Shown here: one piece after another, positions 1 to 11,517 of the stretch | How the letters are laid out: every line of letters begins with the position of its first letter | How positions within the stretch are numbered: the stretch's first letter is position 1 | Assembly (NCBI GenBank): GCA_950106755.1 | Contig: OX467092.1 | Coordinates: forward strand, 9,362,001-9,426,000 | Reading direction: 5' to 3' | DNA length: 64,000 bases | Origin: Climacium dendroides | Lineage: Eukaryota > Streptophyta > Bryopsida > Hypnales > Climaciaceae | The notes under the pieces: model-generated | The model's database searches: none | Seen by the model: only the letters and a program-made list of their open reading frames with translations | Told to the model about the DNA's origin: nothing | Made by a program: the position numbers and the translations under genes

Positions 1-387
1 TTTATCGAAATTGTGGATTCCTTGGCTAACCTCCATCATCTGACTGGAGGTGCTGGAGCTCAACATATTCCAAAGAAGAATCCGATTCAAAGATCTCACA
101 GCAGTTGTAAACTTCAACAAAACTGTTGATCAAAAGCAAAAAAAACAGGTACACAAAACGTACGTTTCCTCATATATATATTCTGCTCGTCTCGCTTCTT
201 TTCCATCACTGCCCCTACGATCCTAAACCGCTGTACAATAGTGGAGCATCATGACAGTAAATAATTGCAACTTCACCTGAGACTTCTCTTCTGAAATCCT
301 CAAAGAACAGGATCAACAACATAACCTCGGATTTGAAGACACTCAGAGGAGTATAGTTGCCACGCAGGCTACTGGCAACCCAAGTTC
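1..387 (-). other. 3' flank / probable 3' UTR of BTB copy 1
   Basis: Read on the minus strand, the part from about 200 to 387 closely resembles the sequence after the BTB copy 2 gene at 10690-10800. Both contain a block around 'ccactattgtacagcggttt' and a shared run ending in 'gaagagaagtct'. The 3' UTR was therefore duplicated with the gene. I see nothing coding in bases 1-200. Confidence 0.55.
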
Positions 388-1560
388 TCAGTGAAAATGG
401 AGAACCGAAGCCAAGGAACTTGTGCTGATGAAGTCGAAAACCCTCTCTTTCTGCAATTGTATCAACTCGGCCTGCTGCTTCAAGGGTAAGGTCGAAAACA
501 AGTCCGCAGCTGATGCTTCAAAAGTCCCCACCTTCAACGAGGACTTCAGGACCGCGTGCCAATTGGCCAACAGTGCCATTCGTTCTGGCGGTTTTATTAC
601 CAGACGTCCAGCGACCACCTCCTTGTACATCATAAGGACAAGCTCTGCGAATTCCTGCTTCGAAAACACCTCAGGCTGTGGTCCGATTAACATACTGATG
701 CATTTTGGAATCTTATCTAAATGCACAATGCCTTGCACCAATTCCTCAGCCACTTGACCCTTCAGCAAAGCCTCTAGGATCCAATTCATTGCTCGGATCT
801 TTCTAAAAGTAATAACAATATCGGCGTGACGACAGTCAATAACGGCGTTCCTATACCTATAAGTAGTTCGAAGCAGCTCATCGCAATCTCTTTCTATGTC
901 GAAAAACACTTTCTTTGCCGCTTGATTAAGAATTGCAACGACCTTCCTGGAATACCCAGACGGTGGAGCACATCGAAAGGCCTGCAAGACTTCTGGCGAT
1001 GCCAGTACACTCGGAATACCTGACGCCTCGAGGACACCGTTAAACAAGATAAGCAATTGCTTGTGACGGTCCTCTTCGCTCTCATCCAAACCCAACCGGG
1101 CCACCAAATCCTTGAGGTGAATGCGAGGAAAGTTCGGAAAAGCCGCGTACTCTCGGACCCTAATCTCATCTTCCTCCGACCAATACATGCATGATAAGCA
1201 AAAGGAGATGCGCTCCATGAGCCGCATAAAACTTATCTGTGAAGCGACTTTCAGAAGCTCCAAACCATGTTCCACGCTTTCAAAGCTCTTCCAAAATGGT
1301 GAGTACATGTTAGAAAAACAAGTGAAGTAATGCTGAACATCGCTTTGAACCTCCAAATAAATCTCAACTGTCGATGAAAAGGCTCGTTGAAACCATCTCT
1401 TGCTCAAATATCCGTTGAAGTACTCGCTGTGCGTGCTCAAAACATGCGAATCAAGATGGATGAGAGCTAACCTTCGATCTCTGCCTCCCCCTTTTGGTAT
1501 CAAGATGATGGTCACGTCTTGGCCTCTTCCTGACCCCCCACCAAGTGTCCTCACCTCCAT
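388..1560 (-). CDS. BTB/POZ domain protein, copy 1
   Basis: This is a 390-residue protein of the plant BTB/POZ type (At3g05675/At1g63850-like). Such proteins are thought to act as substrate adaptors for CUL3 ubiquitin ligases, but no substrate can be inferred here. An N-terminal BTB-like fold covers roughly residues 12-120 (motif DVTIILIPKGG, then LDSHVLSTHSEYF). A conserved helical C-terminal region follows, with EALLKGQVAEELVQ, PPERMALLANWH and TLPLKQQ. I chose the ATG at 1560 because the same Met-Glu followed by a Leu/Phe-Gly-Gly segment starts all three paralogues. The frame stays open to an ATG at 1623 and another at 1692. An acceptor-like AG lies just upstream of the homologous start in copy 2, so those extra residues are probably intron or leader. 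The stop is a TGA at 388-390. The copy lies in inverted orientation to copies 2 and 3. Confidence 0.8.
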   Translation of the reverse strand: MEVRTLGGGSGRGQDVTIILIPKGGGRDRRLALIHLDSHVLSTHSEYFNGYLSKRWFQRAFSSTVEIYLEVQSDVQHYFTCFSNMYSPFWKSFESVEHGLELLKVASQISFMRLMERISFCLSCMYWSEEDEIRVREYAAFPNFPRIHLKDLVARLGLDESEEDRHKQLLILFNGVLEASGIPSVLASPEVLQAFRCAPPSGYSRKVVAILNQAAKKVFFDIERDCDELLRTTYRYRNAVIDCRHADIVITFRKIRAMNWILEALLKGQVAEELVQGIVHLDKIPKCISMLIGPQPEVFSKQEFAELVLMMYKEVVAGRLVIKPPERMALLANWHAVLKSSLKVGTFEASAADLFSTLPLKQQAELIQLQKERVFDFISTSSLASVLHFH

Positions 1561-2624
1561 CTGCTGAACGCCTTCATTCTGAACATTGACAAAACTTTCA
1601 GATCCTATTACAGAAGCTTCCATAATGATAAAAGAAACTATCTCACAGACCTGATACTGCTTTGGCTTGACTGAATCAAAAGCCAACCGCATACTCTGGC
1701 AAACTCATACTTAAGCGCAGATAGGAGAACATACAATATATTCCGTACTCTCCACCCAATCGCAGCTGGGGCAACAGTCAAGCATGCAATCGAGGTACTT
1801 ACGGACAGACATGGACAACATCTATTCAAGCTAGCGGCAAGTTGCGCAACTGACCTTGAGAAGCACCGACATCTTCACCACCGACTTCGCAAATCAAACG
1901 TAGGGAATCAACCTGGCGTACTTGCAATGAGCTGAAGAAGTCAAGTTGCAGCAGGTTTTCAACAATGCGCGCATTCCACAAGCCGGCTAGCTGCACTAAC
2001 AAGATGAGAGCCTTGGAAAACCTCCACTAATGCATACGCTTCATGGCTGGGGATGATGATCATTACTAGGCCGCTCTTTAGGTAGCCGTCAGCCTAACTG
2101 CCGCCAATTCTGGTAAGGTGGAGACACCACGCCCTTGTAGGGTGTACTATTTCTAACCTTGATACACTGGAACTCAAGCTTGGAATGTTGTTTTTATGTT
2201 ATTTTCAAAGTTGGGACTAATATGGTTATGACACATGATGTCCAAAAATAGTGTCTGAGCAAGAAAGTGGGCAGTAGTGAGCAGAAAAGTAGTTCTTGAA
2301 TGATTGGAATTAGACATTGGTTACTAGAGAAATGCACTTTTTGGCTTCCCAAATTCAAACAAATTTCAATTTTGGAAAATTTTTTTTGAGAAAAAAGCAA
2401 TCTCCAAATTTCCTATCTTCCTACATGGGAGAAATTTCCATCACCTCATACTCCTCACCATTTGCTCCAAAATCATTTATAATAAATGATTGGCTACTAG
2501 TACTTCAACCTTAGCTAGTGTTGAATAAAAGAAATTGTAGTTTCTTCCCAAACTTGTGTAAATGCCCAACAAATGAAATGTCTTGACTTGTTGGGCCCGA
2601 GGACATTCAGTTGCAACCAATTCA
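1561..2624. other. Upstream region of BTB copy 1
   Basis: The segment up to about 2150 is less AT-rich than the DNA beyond it and probably holds the leader and promoter of BTB copy 1. I find no convincing TATA box or other gene. From about 2170 the sequence becomes AT-rich intergenic DNA. Confidence 0.35.
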
Positions 2625-4844
2625 GTATAGTAGGGTACCAATCATTTTTACATTTTCGGGAAAAGAAATTTCAGTGTTACCAACTTTGACACCCTCCCGA
2701 GGGCTGAAAAATTTGTTCTTTGACTACGAAATTTTTTACACAACTTTAACTTTATGTTAATAAAATGTGTGCCAAACTTCAAGAACAATTTTTTTTTAAA
2801 AAGATATTTGAAATCTACCAACGTGTGTAGTTGTGAGAAAAATTTCACTACTACCAACCGTCCCAAGGATTGAAAATTTCAAGTCCGAAATATGAGTACA
2901 AGATCATTTCTAAATTTGTAACATGTGTGCCAAATTTCAAAGCCAAAAGATGAATATAAAAAAAGATATTGAAAATCTATCAACATGTATGTTTTCCATT
3001 AACTTCAATCACTACTTGTAACCTAAAAGACATAGAATGACACAATTGAAGGAATTTTTTACTACTAATTGACCTCCACTCTCTTTCTATAACTACCATT
3101 AATTCATCTAAGTTTCTAGTGCATGGCTCACCATATTGTACAACATTTTTTAGAATCTTTCAAAGGTTCTCATATAGATTGAAATTCAAGCCAATTGAGA
3201 TTCTCTAGAAGGCATGTTTGTCTCCATTCTTCATAGTTTGCTACAATGGATAGCTACACCATCTTCCATGAGCAATCCACGTGGAACTTTTCCTATAAAA
3301 TGAAGCAATTTGCCATTGTAGACCACTTCTACAAAATCCTTAGCAAAACATCAATTGTTAGGCATAAAGACAAGTTTTAACTTTTGCCCTCTAGCAAATG
3401 TGCCCCAAATCATCAACAAAGTCCATCCACTTTTTAAAGTAGGATCTATACAACTTGATGAATAGTGCTTATATGTAGTTTTCCAAATATGAATTTATCT
3501 AAAAAAAATTCCAATTTCAAAGGTAGAATCATTTGTCCAAATAATATGATCCCACTCTGTTGCACTCCATCCACAATATTTTTGAACAAAAGTCAATCAC
3601 TAAAACATGTGACGACGACGGAAGTGTTAAACAACAAGTAAGCATATATTGATAATCTTTGAAAACAACAAGTAACAATGAATTTTTAAGTATTGCACAA
3701 TAGTACAAACATCTCTATCACTAAGCTTCTTAGTGTAACATCAACTACGAGGTTTACACTTGTGAGTTCTATCTTTGAATTTTTTTACTAACCTTTGAGT
3801 TGTTCTAATAGGTACTCTAATAGTGATTGCAATGTGAACTCTTGTAGCCCCAATCTCATTCAAACCTATTATGCGAGTACAAATTTTATTTGAAATTGTC
3901 ATCATCTATTGTCTTTCACAATGCTAATTAGATTCATAAATCTCATTAATCAGCCCTCATACACTCACCCATCACCCAGACCTTCAATTCATCACACATG
4001 ATACTCTCTATGATGGTTAATTCAAAATGCAAGAATTGATATTTACATGAGAAAGCTTATTTATACATGTATAATACACAGTTTATAAGTAGATGGATTC
4101 TTTTAGATGAGACAAGTGCACACTTCTAGATTTAGATGCTACTAATTTTTTTGAGAAGATTTTATGTTTAAGGATTACGTTGAATGGATAGTTTTAGTGT
4201 GGAAGCATGAGGTGCCAAACATAATTCAACATTTTCAATATGTTCTAAAAATTATTTCTCATAGTTAAATATGTTGGTAGATTTTGAATATTTTTTTATA
4301 CTCATATTTTGGCCTTGAAATTTGTCAAACATGTTATAAACATAGAGATGATCTTGTGCCAAAAATTTCATGGTAAATTAATATTGGTTATCAGCCTTAG
4401 GGAAGATGTCAAAGTTGGCAATAGTGAAATGGTTTCCCCAATTGTTTCTCACAACTATACATGTTGGTAGATTTTGAATATCTTTTTTTGTGTGGATCTT
4501 TTGGACTTGAAATTTTCCACACATGTAATCAACATAGAGATGGTCTCATTACAAAAATTTCATGGATTAAAAAAAATTCAATCCTTGGGAGGGTGTCAAA
4601 GTTGGCAACAGTGAAAATTTTCTCACAGCTACACATGTTGGTAGATTTTAAATATCTTTTCTTTATAAATATTTTGTCCTTAAAATTTTGCACACATTTT
4701 ACCAATATAAAGTTGATGTTGTGATAAAAATTTCATGTTCAAAGAATAATTTTTCAACCCTCAAAAGGGTGTCAAAATTGGTGGCATTGAAATTTATTTC
4801 CTTCGGAATGCAAAAACACCATTTTGATCAATACCCTATTGTAC
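2625..4844. mobile_element. Foldback-like element with tandem-subrepeat terminal arms
   Basis: The left arm (about 2625-2995) and right arm (about 4265-4844) are inverted copies of each other. Each arm is itself a tandem of units of about 170-190 bp built around 'atgttggtagatttt' and 'gtcaaagttggcaac' (units at 4271, 4461 and 4635 on the right; about two in reverse on the left). The outer ends match as GTANNNTAGGGTA at 2625 and its complement ending at 4844. The middle (2996-4264) is AT-rich and noncoding. Inverted arms made of subrepeats are typical of foldback elements. No target duplication is evident. Confidence 0.55.
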
Positions 4845-5635
4845 AAACAACATTAAACGATTGATCCTATTTATAAGTAAAAAATTCACTCTTAAGGAAT
4901 TTTTAATGAACTCCAAAATTTACTCTGTCAAATATAAGTTTTATTTTTCACTGCTTTGTAATGAGAACTAGAAATTTTTATCATTGGACATAAGAACATC
5001 TTTTGTAGCCTTCTAAATACCCAAGTGTTCTCAATTCAAATTTGTCCAATTTAGAGGGGATGGCCACTTGTATCTCCACTGATACAACTCGCTCAAATAT
5101 ACTTTGAACTAATTACAAGTTACAAAACTTGCAAACGCAAAAAATAAGCTATCATTCGTCATGACAATTTGCTAATCCCAAGAAAAAATATAGCTTGTGG
5201 AGGGGTTAATGACCTTCAAATATGGCTTATTTGAAGCAAGAAAGTAAAGGTAGAAGCTAGCATACACTAAAATTGATTGCTTATCGTCCAAAAATTCAAG
5301 GGGCGTGAATGTTTGGAGGGTTGCAAGAGATGCTCTAACATTCAAGAGCAGTTAGAAAAGTTGCCTTCTTCCAAACAAAATGATGTTCAATATTCCACAC
5401 TCCCATCAATAATTATGAGGCCATGTATCACAAAGTGTTTGAAAACTTAATACATTTCAGGTGACTCATTGAGGTCATAAGTACTCAATAATGAGGGAAA
5501 TAGCAAAATAAGCTTCAATACTTTTGAATAGAACTTAAAAAAAGCATTCACTTCATTGAGAAAATAAATTCAAAAACTAAATTAGTTCTCTTTACTTCTA
5601 AAGCCATTCAGGCATTGTGTAGAGTTGTAAAATTG
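4845..5635. other. AT-rich intergenic DNA
   Basis: I see no open reading frame of note, RNA gene or repeat with clear boundaries here. Confidence 0.4.
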
Positions 5636-6060
5636 AGCTCTTTATATCCAGGTGGGGTAGTAGTAGGTGAAACAACCCATGTGGTGTATGTAAATTAGAA
5701 TAAGTAGAAGCTCATAAACTGTTCATAGTTAAATAAAAAAGAAGGAATTGTACTAGAAGTAGAATAATAAACCTCATTTAGGCATAGAAAAATAAATTTT
5801 CTCGGAAAAAGTTGAATTCAAAAAGTTGAAAAATAAAAATCCGTTTGAGATTTTGATCCTCCAATCAAAAGTTATAGATAAATTTCATAGAGGGGTTGGA
5901 GGGGACATTTTTTTGACACTTTCAAACATCCTCTCTAAATTTTTTCTATAACTTTTAATTAGATGCTAGAAATATCAAAAAGATTTTTGGACTTCAAAAT
6001 TGTTTGAGAAAAATTATTTTACTATGCCTAAATGTGGTCTAAAATTCTACATAGAGTATA
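5636..6060 (+). repeat. Dispersed repeat unit A containing an imperfect hairpin
   Basis: The unit begins near 'gtggggtagtagtagg' and recurs, diverged, at 6775-7300. Its second half (about 5771-6052) folds on itself: 'catttaggcatag' near 5775 is matched by its complement near 6045, and 'aaaagttata' by its complement near 5950. This looks like an old inverted-repeat transposon without coding capacity. Confidence 0.5.
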
Positions 6061-6774
6061 ATGTTTACATTTTGACAATGAGCGGTCATGCTCTCATCTT
6101 CAAATTATCCAATAAACCCTTTAAGGATTTATGATGGACAATGAATTTTAATACAAATATGATGTCTTTACAACCATTTCTACAAATGTCAATGAAACAA
6201 CTCTATCATTTTAGCATCAAAATTTGTTTTTGATGGTAGGTGGTTAAATGGCATTGGTAATTGATTCAATGAATTCTTTGAATTTTCTCAAAACCATCTT
6301 TCTTTACAAGTACTTGTTGATGTGTTTTTATGGTACTAGAATTAGCAAAAAAAATTGAGCACACCACAAGTGTATTTCCATTTTTTTGGTACTAAAGCTT
6401 ATATTAATGATGAGTGGATGAATTTTGTTGATGAAGACTTTAGAGAGGAAAATGTAGCTTCTTTGACTACTATTGAATGTTATAGAAGCATAGTTGAAAG
6501 TACCATATTTGATGTCAAATATTAAATTAAAGTAAAAAATAAGCTTCAAAACTTTAAAAATGTATTTCTAAAATTTTACCATTAAATCTATTTTTAATTT
6601 TAAATTATTTAGCAACTAACCTACGATATCTTCATCACACACAATTAGATATTTTGAAATCTAATCTAATTAAGTTCATACTTAACCTAGATTATCTACC
6701 CTAATACAACTACTCACTTTAAGCATGAATCTCTCTCAAAGCTTTAATAGCCACTTATGGCATGTATAGTAAAG
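6061..6774. other. AT-rich intergenic DNA
   Basis: No gene or bounded repeat is recognisable. Confidence 0.4.
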
Positions 6775-7300
6775 ACATTTATACGAGTGGGTTAGTAGGA
6801 GGTAAAATGATCCATGTGGGATTAGGGCTTTTTTTTTTGACCAATGTACCGCATATTGGCTTCACTACAGAGGCCAGTTTTGGGATTGACAAAGTCAGAG
6901 AGGTCAAATTTTTGACAGTTTGGCAAAATTTTGCCCAAAATAAAAGCCCTGTGTAGGATATATAAATTAAGATTAGTAGAAGTTCAACAACTTTTAGTTA
7001 AATCAAATTTAAAGTAAAAATTATATTCAAATTAGAATTTTTGACCTTATTTAGTCATAATAGAATATTTTTTTCCAAAAAAATTAAGTGAAATTAATGT
7101 GAAAATGAAGTTAACTTTTACCTTCAAAAACATGTTTGAGATTTTGAGTCTTTAATCAAAAGTTATGGCAAAATTGAGAGAGAAGTTGGAAGGGACATTT
7201 TTTCTAATATTTTCAAACATTCCTTTTTGAATTTTGTTTATAACTTTTTTGAGGGGGCTCAAAATCACAAATGGGTTTCTTGAAATGAAAGATAGTTTGA
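6775..7300 (+). repeat. Dispersed repeat unit A, second copy
   Basis: This is a diverged direct copy of 5636-6060. Shared blocks include 'gtgggttagtaggagg', the 'agattagtagaagttca' segment, 'tttgagattttgagtc' and 'aatcaaaagttatgg'. About 130 bp near 6825-6950 is present here and absent from the first copy. Confidence 0.5.
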
Positions 7301-8150
7301 TTTCCAAACTTTTTTCAATTCAAATATTTTTGAAAAAAGTTATTTTCTTACAATTTCTTACAAATCCTTTAATATTTCAAATCATATTTTTGTTTTCTTT
7401 CATATTTCATATTGGAATTTTTTATATATATATTTCCAAATTATTTCTTCAAAATATTGTGGAGACTTGCAAGTTGTAAGATCTACACATTTTTAGGTAA
7501 AAAGTTTGAAAGACAATCCCCAGCCATTTGGAAAGAGTTGAAAATACTTCTTTTTCAAATTCAAGCATCATGATCTTGCAATTGGTAAGGTTTTTTTATT
7601 TTAAAATTTTAGCAAGGTGTCCTCTACCATGTTAATAAAAGGATTTGTTAAAAAACAAATATAGATGAAGTTTTTAGCCTCACTTTGTGTTTGAGTACTT
7701 TGAAGCACTTTTGGGTGAAAAGCATCAAATTACTTTGGAGGTTAATGCAATTACTGCAAAAAGTTTGAATAATTTGAAACTCCCTCATTCTAATTGGATG
7801 AATGTGTTGTAATTATTGTCAAACATTTGGATGAAATCTAGATACAAGTAGATAGTGACAGATGAAAACAAAAAGAAATGAATAAGAATTCAATGAAGGT
7901 TGATGAAAGAGAATGAAATCTGTATAAAAATCACACTATTTGAGATAGTGTAAACATAGAGTGAACCCACATTTTATTGATTCTACCTAAACTACTCGGA
8001 ACTATCATATTCCTATGCCCACAATTTTATATGGAGTATAATTCTAGAACTGCTGTGAGTTAGTGATATTACAGCTGAGGCACACCAATTGATTAACTTG
8101 CGTTGTCAAAACTGGTGTGCGTATTTATTGCTCGTGAACAGGATTATTAT
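7301..8150. other. AT-rich intergenic DNA
   Basis: No gene, RNA or clear repeat is visible. Confidence 0.4.
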
Positions 8151-8275
8151 TTAACATCGCTTTTAAATTTGAAAAAGAAACATATGTAACATTGGTTTTA
8201 AACTGAAAAAAGAAAGACATTTAACATCGTTTTTAAACTTAAAAAAGAAAGATATTTAACATCGTTTTTGTACTG
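8151..8275 (+). repeat. 35-bp tandem repeat, about 3.5 units
   Basis: Units start at 8151, 8186, 8221 and 8256, an exact 35-bp period, each with a 'ttaacatcg'-like start followed by 'tttaaac' and an A-rich run. The array abuts the start of the duplicated leader of BTB copy 2. Confidence 0.75.
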
Positions 8276-9471
8276 CAGTGGCTGCAATGTCCTCGCGGCC
8301 CGGGCCCAACAAATGGACTCTTCAATCTTCAATCTTCATGCACGCAAGCCCCAAAGAGACTGCAATGCTTCCTCAACATTAAATATCGTTGTTTGGGTAG
8401 CTTGACGGCAAGCAAGCTATGGCCGGCATAGTATTGATCATCGTCTCCACGACTCATGAAGAGTATGTTAAGATTCATTCAGTCAAGGTTTCCCAAATCT
8501 CTCGTATAGTGCAGCTCACTTGAGGAATGGATCTTTGTAATGCTGCAGCTTGAATCAGTCTTCCTCTCATTGCATTTGCAAGCCACATTGATTCTCTACT
8601 TTTGCAACCGGGTTTGCAACGTCCGTGCTTCAGGAAGAAGGTCAGTTGTACAATTTCCATGCCGCTTAATTGAATGCTATCCATGGCAACCCACTTTTTT
8701 CAGTTCTCAATCAACTGTATGTGAGAGAGTAGAGATTACACTTCTGTTCGTTTTGTGCATTTGATTAGTTCCAGATGAAAAGCTTGTGTTCAGTAACATT
8801 GCATGATAAATTCTGGTGATAGTTGTGCTTGATAACCTCATGTCTAGCTCTAGTACATGATACATGTAACTTGTGAGGAGATTGTCGGCAGGCTTCTGTG
8901 TTGAAACTAGTCTCTGTTCTACCGACATTCACAGCGTAACAACATTTTGCAAGTCCATCGTGTGAGGTGAGAGTTTTATGCGACGAGAGGCTTGAGAAGT
9001 ATTCTGAAAAGTCATGGATTGTAAGCTAGGCATACTTCGCATTCAAATTTTTAAAGCTTTTGAATCCTAAAATCCAGAAGAAATCGGTGGTTACGGTGCT
9101 CGAATGGACTGAGCTGGAATCACAACAGAGCGACAGGAAACTCAATTGCCCACAATTCTCAATTCGCTTCTGTCACTTATTTTTCGATACTAACTAAGAG
9201 CAACAGTATGCAATAAATGATCACTGAAACGGAAGACATATTTACCTTTCCTAGGAGAATGATTTATAGGCGACAGACAGCAGCCGTTCTCCTTCATGGA
9301 CTAGCCTCTGCAGGCTCTGTTTCAAACGGTTCGCTCGTTTGGTAAACCCTCATGATTCAGCCGCCGTTATGTGCTTCTTAGGGTTAGAGTTGGTTGTGAG
9401 TAAAGCCAGAACGATATGAGATTTGCAAGTATGTTGTTTCAGGTTCAGAAATCACTGTGAATGTTGAGCAG
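8276..9471 (+). promoter_or_regulatory. Promoter and 5' leader of BTB copy 2 (duplicated with copy 3)
   Basis: This segment is homologous to 13230-14125 upstream of BTB copy 3. Shared blocks include 'gatcatcgtc', 'cttttttcagttctca', 'tcatgattcagcc' and 'agagttggttgtgag'. An acceptor-like 'ttgtttcag' at about 9424-9432 lies 39 bp before the ATG, suggesting a 5' UTR intron. An out-of-frame ATG at 9461 would be a short upstream frame if the exon begins there. Confidence 0.5.
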
Positions 9472-10689
9472 ATGGAGGAGAGGACACTTGGTGGGGAGTC
9501 AGGAACATGCCAAGACGTGACCATCATTTTGTTACCAAAGGGGGGAAGCATAATTGATCAAAAGCTAGCCCTCATCCATCTGCATTCGCATGTACTGAGC
9601 TCTCACAGCAAGTACTTCAACACACTCTTGGGCGAGAGATTGAAAAAGCCAGTCTCTCCATCTCCACCAGTGGAGTTTGCTCTGGAGGTCCAAACAGATG
9701 TTCAGCATTACTTCGATTGTTTTTCGAGCATGTATTCACCGTTTGTGAAAAGCTTTGAAAGTGTGAAACATGGTGTGGAGCTTCTGAAAGTCGCTTCACA
9801 GATAGACTTTCGGGGGCTCATGGAGCGCATCTCCCTCTACTTATCTTGCATGTTGTGGACGAAGGAGGATGAGATTAGGGTTCGAGAGTACTCAGCTTCT
9901 CCGGACTTTCCTCGCATCCACCTCAGAGATTTGGTAGGAAGATTGGGGTTGGATGAGACCCAAGAGGACCGTGAGAAGCAATTGTTCGCTTTGATTCGCC
10001 AGTGCATTCGCAGTGGCCTCAACGCAGCACGTGATCCGAAAGAGTTCAAATTGCCAGCATTCTTGAAGGCCATTGGATGTGCTCCACATTCTGATTACTC
10101 CAGGAAGGTCCTTGCGGTCGTCAACCAAGAGGCAAAGGACATGTTTGTTGCCATTGGAAAAGACTGGCACGGAAAGATTCCTGGCAACTCCAACAAGGCA
10201 TACATCGAAACCACTTTCGAGAGGATCCAAGCAATGTGCTCGGTACTTGAGGCATTACTGCAGGACCAAGTGGCCGAGGAATTGGTGCAAGCTATTGTGC
10301 ATTTAGATGCAATCCCAACTTACGTCCGTAAAATAATCGAATCCAGGTGTCTGCTTGCACAGAAGAAATTTGCAAAGGTTGTTCTTGTGATGTACAAGGA
10401 GGTGATAGCTGGACGACTGCTGTTGAGACCTCCAGAGCGACTGGCGTTGTTGGCCAATTGGCACGAATTACTGAAGTCTTCGTTGACACAAGGGACTTTC
10501 GAACAAGCAACTGCGGACTTGTTTCTGACTTTGCCCTTGAAGCAGCAGACAGAGTTAATAGACTCGCGAAATGTGAGTATAGCTTTATCAGGTGTCCCCA
10601 GTTCTTTGACTTCCATGCTCCAGTTTCACAAAGGACTTGCGGGCAGTCAGGAAGTCGAACTCCACTGTCTTCAAATTCGAGACCATTGA
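9472..10689 (+). CDS. BTB/POZ domain protein, copy 2, with lost stop codon
   Basis: This 405-residue paralogue has the same BTB region (DVTIILLPKGG, then LHSHVLSSHSKYF) and the same C-terminal motifs (EALLQDQVAEELVQ, PPERLALLANWH, TLPLKQQ). The ATG at 9472 matches the starts of the other copies; the upstream in-frame codon at 9457 is GTG and is not a eukaryotic start. After the shared ending SLTSMLQFH, where copy 1 has a stop, this copy reads on for 19 residues through DNA homologous to the copy 1 3' UTR. It is likely an adaptor-type protein, as inferred for the family. The gene is in tandem with copy 3 about 4.6 kb downstream. Confidence 0.8.
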   Translation: MEERTLGGESGTCQDVTIILLPKGGSIIDQKLALIHLHSHVLSSHSKYFNTLLGERLKKPVSPSPPVEFALEVQTDVQHYFDCFSSMYSPFVKSFESVKHGVELLKVASQIDFRGLMERISLYLSCMLWTKEDEIRVREYSASPDFPRIHLRDLVGRLGLDETQEDREKQLFALIRQCIRSGLNAARDPKEFKLPAFLKAIGCAPHSDYSRKVLAVVNQEAKDMFVAIGKDWHGKIPGNSNKAYIETTFERIQAMCSVLEALLQDQVAEELVQAIVHLDAIPTYVRKIIESRCLLAQKKFAKVVLVMYKEVIAGRLLLRPPERLALLANWHELLKSSLTQGTFEQATADLFLTLPLKQQTELIDSRNVSIALSGVPSSLTSMLQFHKGLAGSQEVELHCLQIRDH

Positions 10690-11100
10690 TCCTGTGCTTG
10701 AGGATTCTAGAAGAGAAGTCTGAGTGAGTATAATGAAGTTGTAATTATATTATTGCCATGATGCTCCACTATTGTACAGCGGTTTTGGATTGTAGAAGTA
10801 GAAGTGTAATTGAAATGGAGCTAGAAGAGCAGAATATCAGACCTGAAACATTTTGTGTCATACATAACATAATTTTTTGCATCCTTTTGAACAACCATCA
10901 TTGTTGCAGTTCACAATCGGGTTTGGGAGATTTGAAACACTGTGCTTGGATTTGTTGAATGTGTTCGAACACCTTGAATCTCAAATCAGGTTTTGAAGCC
11001 CGAGGGACAGGAAATCAGGACATGTTTTGTGTCAGCAGACGTAGATTTGGCCCTTGCAATGTAGTGAGATTCTCAGCAGAAAAGAAGAGAAGAAAGTCAT
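10690..11100 (+). other. 3' flank of BTB copy 2
   Basis: The first about 110 bp match the 3' UTR of BTB copy 1. The rest is undistinguished. Confidence 0.4.
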
Positions 11101-11401
11101 TGTAACAAAGATAGGCCAGAAAACGTGAACGAAATAGAGGGGGCTGTGAGTGAGAGTGAGAAGGGATTTTGAAGGGTAAGATGTAGGTGATGGTGCACGG
11201 TGCAAAAGGTGCCTCTATTTCTATTTGGGGGTTGTAAGGTTGCTGACCTCATTCCTGGCATAAGTGCGGAAAAGCCTATTGCAAGTCCAAAAATTCTTGT
11301 GGTGTACAAGTGTTGTGTGAAATGTCAGTTCTTCATATGAAGAATTGTGCTTGAAATGGGCTTATCCAAAATTGTATCCCAAATGGGAAGCCTCATAGAC
11401 C

Positions 11402-11517
11402 TTGGAAGTTTCATGGCCAATCAGAACCTCTCTACACTTAGACGCAGTCACTTATGTTCTTGGAAGTTTCATGGCCAATTAGAACCTCTCTATACTTAAA
11501 TATAGTCACCTATATAA
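11402..11517 (+). repeat. 58-bp tandem duplication
   Basis: Two units start at 11402 and 11460 with 'ttggaagtttcatggccaat', followed by 'agaacctctctaYactta'. The copies differ at only a few bases. Confidence 0.8.

Noticed and set aside
388..1692. Full 434-codon frame of BTB copy 1 from the ATG at 1692
   Set aside because: The first 44 codons have no counterpart in the other copies and span likely intron or leader sequence, so I used the conserved ATG at 1560.
2648..4724. Short open frames with similar peptides (LVDFKYLF type) in the foldback element
   Set aside because: The similarity comes from the tandem DNA units; the frames are broken and AT-biased.
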